Numbered from the stretch's first letter, positions 38,721-46,680 are shown. The stretch is 64,000 bases of DNA from Roseateles toxinivorans (GCF_004362525.1 NZ_SNXS01000003.1:620001-684000); one strand, 5' to 3'. Notes: a model not told the origin generated them from the sequence alone. Numbers and translations: made by a program.

Positions 38721-39467
38721 TCAGCGGGTCTGCAGCACGCGTCGGCGCTTCTGCGTCTGGTCGATATAGCGCTGCAGATCGCGCGTTGCCAGGGCCGACA
38801 ATTCGTCGAAGGCGCAACCGAGCTGCACGCCGCCGGCCGATCCACTCAGCTGGCTGACATGCTGCACGCGCAGGCGCAGGTCCAACTGGGTGCTGCGGTC
38901 CAGCTGCAACTGCACCGGCGCGATCAGCTGGCCGGCCTGCCAGGGCGGCTGGGCCATCAGCTCGGCCGGGGCCAGCAGGGCCACGCCGCTGGCGCTGACG
39001 TCCAGTATGCGCAAGTACAGGCTCTGGCTGGGAGACGTCGGGTGGGGCAGGGTGGCGCGTGGCGCGCTGGCATCGAGCGGCTGCACACGATAGGCGCTGC
39101 GGCGCTGGAAGCGGAACATCTCGGATGGCAGATCGGCGCGCAGGGTGCTGCCCTGCGGGCCATTGACGAGCATCGGGTTGGCGAGCTGGAACTGCAGCTT
39201 GATGCGGTCCAGATAGGCAACGGCGACGACGTCGCCGGCCTCGATCAGCTGGTGCAGCGAGCGGTCCACCCTGTCAGCGCTGAAGCTGAGGTTCTGGCTG
39301 TCGGTGTCTATGGCGGCCAGGGTGGTGCTGTAGTGGCCACCGTCGGGCGCGGCCAGGGTGAGCACCAGCCCCTGGTCCTGGATCTCGCGCAGCAGGCCGA
39401 GGATCTCGGCCGGGGCCTTGAGGCTCAGCTCGGGTGGGGTGGGTTCAGGCTGGGTCAATGTCGGCAT
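38721..39467 (-). CDS. ycgR: YcgR-like flagellar brake, PilZ domain
   Basis: 248 residues from the ATG at 39467. The N-terminal YcgR domain (about 20-115, e.g. SFSADRVDRSLHQLIEAGDV) is followed by a PilZ domain. The PilZ c-di-GMP motifs are an Arg-rich FRFQRRSAYRVQ (about 119-129) and ILDVSASGVALL (D-x-S-x-x-G). At high c-di-GMP this protein binds the motor and slows swimming. It is 19 bases downstream of fliT, linking c-di-GMP control to the late flagellar genes. Confidence 0.9.
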   Translation of the reverse strand: MPTLTQPEPTPPELSLKAPAEILGLLREIQDQGLVLTLAAPDGGHYSTTLAAIDTDSQNLSFSADRVDRSLHQLIEAGDVVAVAYLDRIKLQFQLANPMLVNGPQGSTLRADLPSEMFRFQRRSAYRVQPLDASAPRATLPHPTSPSQSLYLRILDVSASGVALLAPAELMAQPPWQAGQLIAPVQLQLDRSTQLDLRLRVQHVSQLSGSAGGVQLGCAFDELSALATRDLQRYIDQTQKRRRVLQTR

Positions 39468-39486
39468 GCGCGAGCTCAGCCCAGGT

Positions 39487-39786
39487 TCAATGCACGGTCT
39501 TGCTGCGGCCGGCGAGTACCTGGTCCAGATCGTCCAGCCAGGGCTCGGCCAGGTGGCGGATCTCGGCATCATTGAGCAGGATGCGCTGCATGATGCGTGT
39601 CTTCAGCTGGGCCTCTTCATTGCCCAGGTGCTGCTGCGTGGCGGCATGCTTGAGCTGTGAGATCAGCAGCACGCAGGCGCCTTCGAGCTTCACGACTTCG
39701 TCCCAGTTGCCGCAGCGGGCGGCCATCAGCATGTCGGCGCTGGCCTGCTCGATGGCTTCGTAATAGCTCAGGAGTTGGGTGTTCAT
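39487..39786 (-). CDS. fliT: FliT-like flagellar chaperone
   Basis: 99 residues from the ATG at 39786 (MNTQLLSYYEAIEQASADML), wholly helical, with WDEVVKLEGACVLLISQLK and a C-terminal ILLNDAEIRHLAEPWLDDLD. Size, position after fliS and pattern fit FliT, the chaperone of the cap protein FliD, which in enterics also restrains FlhDC. Sequence similarity in this family is low, so the call rests partly on location. An alternative ATG lies five codons upstream. Confidence 0.8.
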   Translation of the reverse strand: MNTQLLSYYEAIEQASADMLMAARCGNWDEVVKLEGACVLLISQLKHAATQQHLGNEEAQLKTRIMQRILLNDAEIRHLAEPWLDDLDQVLAGRSKTVH

Positions 39787-39827
39787 GGGTGAGGTCATCG
39801 ATTGGGCAGACAACAGACTTTTACTCA

Positions 39828-40256
39828 TCAGGCGGCGCGGCGGGGTTCGACCTGGTCGCCGATGGCGTCCCATGCATCCTTCAGCGGCTGCAGCAGGCGC
39901 TGGCATTCCTCGATGGCGGCTTCGTCATTACGCAGATTGGCCTGCGTCAGGCGCAGGGTGGTGTAGCTGTAGAGGTCTTGCAGATCGGCGGCCAGCGGGC
40001 CGGCGCGCATGTCCAGGGCGGCGCGCAGGCCTTCCTCGATGATGCGTACGGCACGGCCGAGGGCCTTGCCCTTGGCTTCCAGATTGCCGGCACGCATGGC
40101 GCCCTTGGCCTGGGCCATCGAGTCCATCAGGCCTTCGAACAGCATGGCGACAAGGCGATGCGGGCCTGCGGATTGCACCGAGGTCTCGGTGCCTACAGCG
40201 CGGTACATATTGCTCATGCGCTGCGAGGCGAAGCCGTTGGGGGGCATGTAGCTCAT
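39828..40256 (-). CDS. fliS: FliS flagellin chaperone
   Basis: 142 residues. The N-terminus is MSYMPPNGFASQRMSNMYRA, then VGTETSVQSAGPHRLVAMLF, EGLMDSMAQAKGAMRAGN and a helical bundle with LQDLYSYTTLRLTQANLRND. It binds the C-terminus of flagellin to prevent early polymerisation. A strong sigma-28 promoter match lies 35 bases upstream of its start. Confidence 0.95.
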   Translation of the reverse strand: MSYMPPNGFASQRMSNMYRAVGTETSVQSAGPHRLVAMLFEGLMDSMAQAKGAMRAGNLEAKGKALGRAVRIIEEGLRAALDMRAGPLAADLQDLYSYTTLRLTQANLRNDEAAIEECQRLLQPLKDAWDAIGDQVEPRRAA

Positions 40257-40290
40257 GGTGAAGACCCTTGTTGACGTCGTGTTGATTCAG

Positions 40291-40317
40291 TTTTCGGCCC
40301 GCAGACTGCGAACTTAA
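40291..40317 (-). promoter_or_regulatory. sigma-28 promoter of fliS-fliT-ycgR-pilin operon
   Basis: On the minus strand: -35 TTAAGTTC (6/8 to TAAAGTTT), spacer of exactly 11, -10 GCCGAAAA (7/8 to GCCGATAA). It is placed 35 bases upstream of the fliS ATG. The spacing and both boxes fit FliA-dependent promoters, and FliA is encoded at 55531. Confidence 0.75.
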
Positions 40318-40481
40318 GGGGGCCACATGCCCCAAGCTGAACGGCATTTGTGACGCATCTCCGAGTCTGGCACGGTCACGGCTGCGGTGTTGATTCTGGG
40401 CTGGCCGCAGATCAACCCAGCGTCTGAAAAAGCATGGGATTCACGCCCTGTGCCGGACTTGTTTCTGCGCCTCAGACGAGC

Positions 40482-40506
40482 AAAAGGCCAGGGAAGTCCT
40501 GGCCTT
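40482..40506 (-). terminator. rho-independent terminator of fliD
   Basis: On the minus strand the stem is AAGGCCAGG / CCTGGCCTT with a 5-base loop, followed by TTTTG. It lies 107 bases beyond the fliD stop, between fliD and the fliS promoter, so fliD and fliS are probably separate transcripts. Confidence 0.75.
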
Positions 40507-40612
40507 GGTCCTGCCTTGATGGCGCCCTTGAGGGGCTTGGCTCAGCCTTGTGGCTGGTATCGCCGCAAGGCCTTCGCCAGTCACAAGCCCCTTCCGGGGC
40601 TTGTGTCCGGGC

Positions 40613-42046
40613 TCAGCCCTTGTTGAACTGGGCGATCTGCTGCGTCATGTAGGACGACAGGCCGTTCAGCCCCGCCATCTTGGCGTCCAGCGCCGTGTAC
40701 TGCGCGCGCAGGCGTTTCTCGGTATTGGCGACCCGGTCTTCCAGCTGGGCCTGCTGCTTGGTGTTGACTGTGATGCTGCGGCGCAGGCCGTCCTGCCTCG
40801 CGGTCAACGCTCCGTCAACACCCATCGCTTCGTCGGTCAGCTTGCGCATGCGCACGGCAAGCCCCTGCTGATTCGCGTCGCTGCTGCCATCGGCAAACAT
40901 GGCCTTGATGTCGGCGAGGCTGCCAAGGGCGGTGGTGAGCTTGCTGCTGTCCACCTTGATCGTGCCGTCGGCGGCCGGGTCCAGGCCGATATCGGCCAGG
41001 CGTTGGTATTTGACACCTGCGGTTGAAGTGCCGGTAAGCGCCGCGCGCAACTGCGTGATCAGATTGGTCGCGGCACGGTCGCCCTGCAAGGCGCCCGAGG
41101 CCTTGGACACGGCGTCGTACTTGGTTTGTTCCTTCAGGAACTTGGCCACATCGCTGTAGGCGGTGGCGTAGTCGGTGATGGCCTTGCTGATGCTGGCCGT
41201 GTCCTGGGTCACCGAGATGTTGACGTCACTGGTCGTGACCTTGCCCAAGGTCACGTTCAAGCCATCGATGACATTGGTCAGGGTGTTGGTGGCCGAATTG
41301 ACCTCCAAACCGTTGATGGTGGCCAGCGCATTGGCCGCGCTCTGCTTCTTGGCCAGCGAGCTGATGCCGTTCTCGGGGTCGTAGGCCAGGGCGGACAGGC
41401 CGCTGGTGTCGCCGCCGCCGCCGTCTGCATCATCGACGGTGATGCGGAAGCCATTCTCGACGCCGGTGCTGCTGGACTTGATGGCCAGGCGCGCGCCCGA
41501 AGCGTCATTGACGATGGAGGCGGTGATACCGGCACCTGCGGCATTGATCTTGTCGCGGACTTTTTCCAGCGTGTCTTCACCGGCACCGATCGAAATGTCC
41601 AGGGTACTGCCGCCGGTCTTGGCGGCGAAGGTGCCAAGGTCCTTGTCCCAGGTGCCTAGATCGATATGCAGCACGCCTTGGCCGACGACGGCGGAGGAAC
41701 TGGCAAAGGCGACGCTGGCACCGAGCTGTGCTGCGGCCAGCGATTGCACGGCAATGCTGTAGCTGCCAGGAGATGCGGTGGCGGTGGTGGTGACGCTGAC
41801 GGCGTTGCTGTCCGATGAGCTGGCGCTGGTAGCGGCCCAGATGTCGGGGCGGCTCAGCTTGGCTGCGGCGTCGCGCAATGTCGCGAGCGAGCCTTGCAGC
41901 TTGCCGAAGGTGGACAGGCTGGTCTGTAACTGCGTATTCTGTGTTTTCAGCAGGTCGATGGGCTTGCGTTCGACCGCGAGCAGACCGCTGACGATGTTAT
42001 CGACGGGCAGATTGCTGCCAATGCCTGCAGAACTGATGACCGGCAT
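40613..42046 (-). CDS. fliD: FliD filament cap protein
   Basis: 477 residues. The N-terminal conserved part begins MPVISSAGIGSNLPVDNIVS and continues ERKPIDLLKTQNTQLQTSLS. The middle has FliD core stretches (LEVNSATNTLTNVIDGLNVT, LGKVTTSDVNISVTQD), and the C-terminal helical part ends RLRAQYTALDAKMAGLNGLS and SYMTQQIAQFNKG. It caps the growing filament and helps flagellin fold. It has its own sigma-28 promoter match (42117-42143). Confidence 0.96.
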   Translation of the reverse strand: MPVISSAGIGSNLPVDNIVSGLLAVERKPIDLLKTQNTQLQTSLSTFGKLQGSLATLRDAAAKLSRPDIWAATSASSSDSNAVSVTTTATASPGSYSIAVQSLAAAQLGASVAFASSSAVVGQGVLHIDLGTWDKDLGTFAAKTGGSTLDISIGAGEDTLEKVRDKINAAGAGITASIVNDASGARLAIKSSSTGVENGFRITVDDADGGGGDTSGLSALAYDPENGISSLAKKQSAANALATINGLEVNSATNTLTNVIDGLNVTLGKVTTSDVNISVTQDTASISKAITDYATAYSDVAKFLKEQTKYDAVSKASGALQGDRAATNLITQLRAALTGTSTAGVKYQRLADIGLDPAADGTIKVDSSKLTTALGSLADIKAMFADGSSDANQQGLAVRMRKLTDEAMGVDGALTARQDGLRRSITVNTKQQAQLEDRVANTEKRLRAQYTALDAKMAGLNGLSSYMTQQIAQFNKG

Positions 42047-42116
42047 GGTGGGACCTCTTCAAACAACGCTCAGGACAAGTCAAGCTGCACCGCGACGGCG
42101 CCTACCCTTGCTACGG

Positions 42117-42143
42117 ATATCGGCCAGCCAGGGCCGGGCTTTA
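42117..42143 (-). promoter_or_regulatory. sigma-28 promoter of fliD
   Basis: On the minus strand: -35 TAAAGCCC (5/8), 11-base spacer, -10 GCCGATAT (7/8). It lies 71 bases upstream of the fliD ATG and 30 bases after the flagellin stop. Confidence 0.72.
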
Positions 42144-42172
42144 GCCTCGTTCCGGCGCTGCGACGGCGGGGA

Positions 42173-42988
42173 TCAACCGCCGCGCAGCAAGGTCAGCACC
42201 TGCTGTGGCAACTGGTTCGCCTGAGCCACCATCGCCGTACCGGCCTGTTGCAGGATCTGCGAGCGGCTCATATTGGCAGTTTCCGCGGCGAAGTCGGCAT
42301 CCATGATACGGCTGCGGGCAGCGGACTGCGCTTCCGAACCCACCATCAGCGTGGAGATGATGGCGTCGAAGCGGTTCTGGGCCGAGCCGTACTTGGCGCG
42401 TTCGTTGTTGAAGGCATCGATGGCGGTGTCCAGATTGCCGATTTCGGTTGTCGATGCCGCCGCATCGAGCAGATTGCCCGGCGTGAACACGCCCGACATA
42501 TCGGCCGTGGTGATGGTCACCTGGTCGGTGGCGTTGGCGCCCACCTGGAAGGTCTGACCACCGGCGCCGGCGGCCAGGATGTCGATGCCGTTGAACTTGG
42601 TCGCGGTGATGGTGCGGGCGATTTCCGAGGCCAGGTCCTGGTACTCGGTGTCCAGATTCTGGCGGTCGCTGACGCCATTAGTCGCATTGGCCGACTGGAC
42701 AGCCAGTTCACGCATGCGTTGCAGCATGTCGTTGACCTTGCCGATTGCGCCTTCCGCCGTCTGCGACAGCGAGATGCCGTCGTTGGCGTTGCGGATGGCG
42801 ACATTCATGCCGCGAACCTGGGTGCCCATGCGCTCGGCGATGGCCAGACCGGCCGAATCGTCCTTGGCGCTGTTGACGCGCATGCCGGACGACAGGCGCT
42901 GCATCGAGACGCCCAGCGAGGACTGCGAACTGTTGAGGTTGCGCTGCGCGTTGAGCGACGCAAGGTTGGTGTTGATGGTCTGGGGCAT
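42173..42988 (-). CDS. fliC: flagellin (first copy, 271 aa)
   Basis: Short flagellin. The conserved N-terminal D0/D1 is MPQTINTNLASLNAQRNLNS, QRLSSGMRVNSAKDDSAGLA and TEYQDLASEIARTITATKFN. The C-terminal D1/D0 is FDAIISTLMVGSEAQSAARS and RIMDADFAAETANMSRSQIL. Only about 60 residues separate them, so the outer D2/D3 domains are absent. I start at the ATG at 42988, not the 43093 frame start. It differs from the second copy mostly in the middle and at the last residues (TLLRGG). Confidence 0.95.
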   Translation of the reverse strand: MPQTINTNLASLNAQRNLNSSQSSLGVSMQRLSSGMRVNSAKDDSAGLAIAERMGTQVRGMNVAIRNANDGISLSQTAEGAIGKVNDMLQRMRELAVQSANATNGVSDRQNLDTEYQDLASEIARTITATKFNGIDILAAGAGGQTFQVGANATDQVTITTADMSGVFTPGNLLDAAASTTEIGNLDTAIDAFNNERAKYGSAQNRFDAIISTLMVGSEAQSAARSRIMDADFAAETANMSRSQILQQAGTAMVAQANQLPQQVLTLLRGG

Positions 42989-43367
42989 TTCAAGCACTCC
43001 TGTAGAAGCCTGTGACTCCCGGCGGACGCGCCGGCGTTGCATCGGCGGCGGCGAGTGCAAGAGCCCCCCGCTGCCGACCTCGGCCCGGTGCATTTCACCG
43101 GCGACTGCCGCCTCATCCCCTGTGGATGTTGGCGACCCTCGTCAGCGCTCCGGACATCGGGGCGCAGAAACTGCACTCCGATGTAATCCATTGTCGGCAG
43201 GCCGAAGGCAAGTCATTCACGCGAAATGAGGCGAAACACCCCCGTATTTCAAAACCGCTTTGCCGCGGCCCAAATGAGCAAAGCCGCCACACCTCGCGGG
43301 TGGCGGCCTTGATTGAAGGCGTCTGGCGCCCCGGGGTTTGACCCCGGGAACGCTTGGCGGGCCTTGA
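42989..43367. other. intergenic region between the two flagellin genes
   Basis: 379 bases. The half next to the second flagellin holds two hairpins: CCCGGGGT/ACCCCGGG at 43330-43348 and GCCGCCAC/GTGGCGGC at 43283-43307. The latter is followed on the minus strand by only CTTTG, so it is a weak terminator for the upstream flagellin. A possible FliA -10 box lies at 43191-43198. The stretch 42989-43180 shows nothing I recognise. Confidence 0.55.
43191..43217 (-). promoter_or_regulatory. possible sigma-28 promoter of first flagellin
   Basis: On the minus strand the -10 is GCCGACAA (7/8), but the -35 at the correct spacing (AATGACTT) matches only 3 of 8. It is placed about 200 bases upstream of the ATG at 42988. 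It is weaker than the other four matches in this window. Confidence 0.35.
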
Positions 43368-44174
43368 TCAGCGCAGCAGGGCCAGCACTTGCTGGGGAGC
43401 CTGGTTGGCCTGGGCAATCATCGCGTTGCCAGCCTGTTGCAGCACCTGGGCGCGGCTCAGATTGGCGGTTTCTGCGGCGAAGTCGGCGTCCATGATGCGG
43501 CTGCGGGCCGACGATTGCGCTTCGGCGCCGACCTGCAGGGTCGAGACGATGGCGTCGAAGCGGTTCTGGGCCGAACCGTACAGGGCGCGTTCGGTATTGA
43601 AGGCGTCGATGGCGGTGTCCAGATTGTCGATCTCGGTCGTCGCATTGGCCTGGCTGGTCAGGTCGCCGGCAGTGAAGGTGGTCGACACGTCATTGGTCGT
43701 GATGTCCACCGTATCCGTCGAGTTGGCGCCGACCTGGAAGGTCTGGGTGCCGGCATCGGCGGACAGCACTTGCAGGCCGTTGAATCGGGTGGCGTCGATG
43801 GTGCGGGTGATTTCCGCCGCCAGATCCTGATATTCGGTGTCGAGGTTGTCGCGGTCGCCCTGGGCGTTGGTCGCATTGGCCGACTGCACGGCCAGTTCAC
43901 GCATGCGCTGCAGCATGTCGCCGACCTTGCCCAGCGCGCCTTCAGCTGTCTGCGCCAGGGAGATCGCGTCGTTGGCGTTGCGGATGGCGACGTTCATGCC
44001 CTTGATCTGGGCTTGCATCCGTTCGGCGATGGCCAGGCCGGCGGAGTCGTCCTTGGCGCTGTTGACGCGCAGACCGGAAGACAGGCGCTGCATCGTGGTG
44101 CCCAGGACCATTTGCGAGTTCGATGTGTTGCGCTGTGCGTTCAGGGACAAGAGGTTGGTATTGATCTGGCTCAT
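43368..44174 (-). CDS. fliC: flagellin (second copy, 268 aa)
   Basis: Begins MSQINTNLLSLNAQRNTSNS and has the same short architecture as the neighbouring flagellin: D0/D1 (QRLSSGLRVNSAKDDSAGLA, TEYQDLAAEITRTIDATRFN) joined to the C-terminal D1/D0 (RIMDADFAAETANLSRAQVL, ending QQVLALLR) by a small variable middle. It has the best sigma-28 promoter of the two (44407-44433) with a 5' leader of about 225 bases. Subunit function is certain; which copy dominates the filament is not. Confidence 0.96.
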   Translation of the reverse strand: MSQINTNLLSLNAQRNTSNSQMVLGTTMQRLSSGLRVNSAKDDSAGLAIAERMQAQIKGMNVAIRNANDAISLAQTAEGALGKVGDMLQRMRELAVQSANATNAQGDRDNLDTEYQDLAAEITRTIDATRFNGLQVLSADAGTQTFQVGANSTDTVDITTNDVSTTFTAGDLTSQANATTEIDNLDTAIDAFNTERALYGSAQNRFDAIVSTLQVGAEAQSSARSRIMDADFAAETANLSRAQVLQQAGNAMIAQANQAPQQVLALLR

Positions 44175-44831
44175 TTGAAAACTCCAATAACGTTGACGTG
44201 ACTTCCGGCATGAGCGCCGGCATTGCCTCAGCGGGTACGTTTGATGAACCGAACTGACCCGCCGTGAACTGCCACTGGCTTGCGCCTGGTGGCCTGCTGC
44301 GCCCGGCGGCAGTCATCCGTTGATATCGATGAAAGGATCAACCCTTTGTCGAACCACCGGCCGGCTACTCCGGACCACGGATCCAAATTTGTTTCCGTTG
44401 CTTGTGTTTTCGGTGTTTGAGATCAGAACTTTAGTAATTTGTCAAGAGAATTTATTGTCTTCTCTCGCATTTTCTTCTCAATAAACACCGACAAGCACCG
44501 AGCCCTGGGCTTGGTTCCGTCCTCTTGACGGTGGGCCTTGCGGCGCCGTCCAAGCTCATTTCGGCCGCGCCGTGCCGGGCTTGAGAAGAAACATGCATGC
44601 CGCCGTGTTCATCAGCCGCGCTTGCATGGACTACAGCACGCTTTCATAGCGCCGGAGTAGCCGTGGAAGTCCTGCCCATCTCGTCGTTTGTAGGAATTTG
44701 CCTGACAAGCACCCTGGAAGAAACGGGACTCAAGCGACGGAACTGAGCTGATGTTGCGGGGCAGTTCGTCACTTCACAATCTGTTTCACGTTGAGACCAA
44801 ACCCAAGCGCTGCAAAGCCAAGGAGCACAAG
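44175..44831. other. divergent region between flagellin and flhDC
   Basis: 657 bases without a gene. It holds the flagellin promoter and must hold the control region of the flhDC master operon. The part 44395-44490 is strikingly AT-rich for this genome (runs such as TTTAGTAATTTGTCAAG), as expected for regulator-binding or bendable promoter DNA. I could not assign a confident sigma-70 pair or a named activator site for flhD. The rest shows nothing I recognise. Confidence 0.6.
44407..44433 (-). promoter_or_regulatory. sigma-28 promoter of second flagellin
   Basis: On the minus strand: -35 TAAAGTTC (7/8), spacer of exactly 11, -10 ACCGAAAA (6/8). It is located in the AT-rich patch, 233 bases upstream of the flagellin ATG. 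Confidence 0.75.
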
Positions 44832-45155
44832 ATGAATGCTGAACAGATCCTCACAGAAATCCGTGAAGCCAACCTGTCGTACCTGATGCTGGCGCAAAGC
44901 CTGATCCGGACCGACCGCGAGCAAGCGTTGTATCGCCTGGGCATCTCGGACGAGACAGCGCTGCTGATCAACACCTTGTCGCCGGCCCAGATGATGAAGA
45001 TTGCCTCGGGCAACACCCTGCTGTGCCGCTTCCGCATGGATGACGATCTGGTCTGGGGCTTGCTCACCAGCCATGGCAAGACCGCCGCGAACGAGAGCGT
45101 GTCCCGCCTTCATGCCAGCATCCTGATGGCCGGCCGCCATCAAGAAGCCGCCTGA
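44832..45155 (+). CDS. flhD: FlhD flagellar master regulator subunit
   Basis: 107 residues. The ATG at 44832 follows AAGGAG closely and starts MNAEQILTEIREANLSYLML; a longer frame from 44751 adds a non-conserved leader. Conserved parts are AQSLIRTDREQALYRLGISD and ALLINTLSPAQMMKIASGNT. With FlhC it forms the heteromeric activator of class-2 flagellar promoters together with sigma-70. flhC follows 39 bases later. Confidence 0.96.
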   Translation: MNAEQILTEIREANLSYLMLAQSLIRTDREQALYRLGISDETALLINTLSPAQMMKIASGNTLLCRFRMDDDLVWGLLTSHGKTAANESVSRLHASILMAGRHQEAA

Positions 45156-45194
45156 GCCTAGATAGAACAACAAGACATTCCGGAGAACGACGCC

Positions 45195-45734
45195 ATGGCC
45201 CGCAACAAAAGCATCCTCACCGAAGCCCGTCAGATCGAGCGCGCTGTGACGCTGATCAATCTGGGCGCCCGCCTGCAGGTGCTGGAGTCGGAGACCGACC
45301 TGTCCTACGAGCGCCTACTGCGCCTGTACAAGGAAGTCTCGGGCAAATCGCCGTCCAAGGGCCAGCTGCCGTTCTCGACCGACTGGTTCATGACCTGGCA
45401 GCCCAATATCCATGCGTCGCTGTTCCTGAACATCCACGAGTACCTGAACAAGGTCGCCGAGATGGACGAGATCGACACCGTCATCAAGGCCTACCAGCTC
45501 TATCAGGAGCAGACCAAGGCGCAGGGCCTTGAGGACCTGCTGTCCGTGACCCGCGCCTGGCGCCTGGTCAAGTTCGTCGACAACGGCATGCTGACGATGA
45601 CCAAGTGCAGCAAGTGCGGCGGCCATTTCGTCACCCATCCGCATGAGATTGCCCGTCACTATGTCTGTGGCCTGTGCAACCCGCCGGCCCGTGCCGGCAA
45701 AGGCAAGGCCCAGGGCGGCATCCACATGCACTGA
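45195..45734 (+). CDS. flhC: FlhC flagellar master regulator subunit
   Basis: 179 residues. It begins with the helical DNA-binding part (SILTEARQIERAVTLINLGA, LSYERLLRLYKEVSGKSPSK). The zinc site is complete: Cys138 and Cys141 (KCSKCG) with Cys158 and Cys161 (VCGLCNPP). There is a basic tail ending GGIHMH. Length and cysteine spacing match enteric FlhC. Three bases after its stop begins a methyltransferase gene, implying translational coupling. Confidence 0.97.
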   Translation: MARNKSILTEARQIERAVTLINLGARLQVLESETDLSYERLLRLYKEVSGKSPSKGQLPFSTDWFMTWQPNIHASLFLNIHEYLNKVAEMDEIDTVIKAYQLYQEQTKAQGLEDLLSVTRAWRLVKFVDNGMLTMTKCSKCGGHFVTHPHEIARHYVCGLCNPPARAGKGKAQGGIHMH

Positions 45735-45737
45735 GCT

Positions 45738-46496
45738 GTGGCCCGGCTCAAGCCTTTGGCCCAGCTTGTCTGGCCGCTGCCGGCCCTCGTGGCCTGGAGC
45801 CTGGCCTGGTTGACGTTCGCCGCCTTGCCCCGGCTAGGTGCACCGGCCTGGTTGGCACTGACCCTGGCTGTCGCCCTGGGCGTGGCCCTGGCCATGCCGC
45901 AAATCACCCGCTCGCGCCGCCTGATGGTGGCTGCAGGCTTTCCCACCTCGCTGCTCGCCAGCGGCCTGGCTACCGGTCTGCCGGCCTGGGCCTGGCTCCT
46001 TCCGCTGGGTCTGCTGGTGCTTGCCTATCCACACCGGGCCTGGCGCGACGCGCCGCTGTTCCCGACCCCTGAGCAGGCGCTCGATGCCTTGCCGTCGCTG
46101 GCCCCATTGGCCGATGGTGCTCGCCTGCTCGACGCCGGCTGCGGCCTGGGCCATGGCCTGCGTGCCTTGCGCCGCGCCTATCCAAGGGCGCGAATCGAGG
46201 GCATCGAATGGAGCTGGCCGCTGGCCATGGTGACCCGCATGTCCTGCCGGTGGGCCCGGGTGGAGCGCGGCGATATGTGGGCCCACAGTTGGCAGCCCTT
46301 CGCTCTCGTCTATCTATTCCAGCGGCCTGAGTCGATGGCGCGGGCCTGGGCCAAGGCGCAGGCGGAGTTGGCGCCCGGCGCCTGGCTGGTCAGCCTGGAG
46401 TTCGAGATCACCGGCCTGCAGCCGACGGCACGTCTGCAGACCAAAAGTGGCAAAAACGTGTGCTTGTACCAGGTGCCCTATGGCCATCCGACCTAA
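45738..46496 (+). CDS. membrane-anchored class I SAM methyltransferase
   Basis: 252 residues from a GTG at 45738, three bases after the flhC stop. The N-terminal ~97 residues hold three to four hydrophobic segments (about 12-30, 37-53, 66-97). A cytoplasmic Rossmann-type methyltransferase domain follows, with SAM motif I ARLLDAGCGLGHGLRAL (about 128-144), an acidic residue after the second strand (EGIEWSWP) and VERGDMWAH. No substrate can be named. The domain is short and lacks obvious DNA or protein methylase features. Tight linkage with flhDC suggests regulation with motility. Alternatives are a lipid or small-molecule methylase simply carried along. Confidence 0.8.
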   Translation: MARLKPLAQLVWPLPALVAWSLAWLTFAALPRLGAPAWLALTLAVALGVALAMPQITRSRRLMVAAGFPTSLLASGLATGLPAWAWLLPLGLLVLAYPHRAWRDAPLFPTPEQALDALPSLAPLADGARLLDAGCGLGHGLRALRRAYPRARIEGIEWSWPLAMVTRMSCRWARVERGDMWAHSWQPFALVYLFQRPESMARAWAKAQAELAPGAWLVSLEFEITGLQPTARLQTKSGKNVCLYQVPYGHPT

Positions 46497-46502
46497 AGTA
46501 CC

Positions 46503-46626
46503 TCTCAGGCCAGTCGAAAGACTGGGTATGGAGCCCTCGGGCTTCGGCGATTTCTGCTTGTCTCCTCCTAGCACAATCCCTGTGCTTTTCACGGCGGGTC
46601 TCGAAAGAGGTCCGCCGCTTTCTTTT
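46503..46626 (+). terminator. chain of hairpins with two T-rich terminators after flhDC-methyltransferase
   Basis: Four successive stem-loops follow the methyltransferase stop. They are CCAGTC-GAAA-GACTGG (46510-46525), GGAGCCC-TC-GGGCTTC (46530-46545), AGCACA-ATCCC-TGTGCT followed by TTTC (46570-46590), and CGGCGG...CCGCCG followed by CTTTCTTTT (46592-46626). The last two look like rho-independent terminators separating flhDC from motA. The first two, one with a GNRA tetraloop, could be part of a structured RNA. Confidence 0.7.
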
Positions 46627-46680
46627 AGGGCGTGAATAGGGTTCTGTTGCTGCCTTTGCCGGCGGGGACGGCGGGCAAAC

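Larger units (their letters stand above)
40257..40612. other. intergenic region between fliD and fliS
   Basis: 356 bases without a gene. It contains the sigma-28 promoter for fliS (40291-40317), the fliD terminator (40482-40506), and a second perfect hairpin just after the fliD stop (CACAAGCCCC 40582-40591, GGGGCTTGTG 40596-40605) that lacks a T-run. The part from 40318 to 40480 shows nothing I recognise. Confidence 0.7.

Noticed and set aside
40582-40605. Hairpin directly after fliD as its terminator
   Set aside because: The stem is perfect, but no T-run follows on the minus strand. The hairpin at 40482-40506 with TTTT is a better terminator.
44323-44348. Alternative sigma-28 site for the second flagellin
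   Set aside because: CAAAGGGT-N10-ATCGATAT is weaker in both boxes and spacing than the site at 44407-44433.
46510-46545. Resemblance to a c-di-GMP-I (GEMM) riboswitch
   Set aside because: The GAAA-tetraloop arm and a following AGCC/GGGCT element look similar, but the conserved ligand-contact GCAAAGCC segment and the whole second arm with the tetraloop receptor are missing. The element also lies in a 3' region, not a leader.
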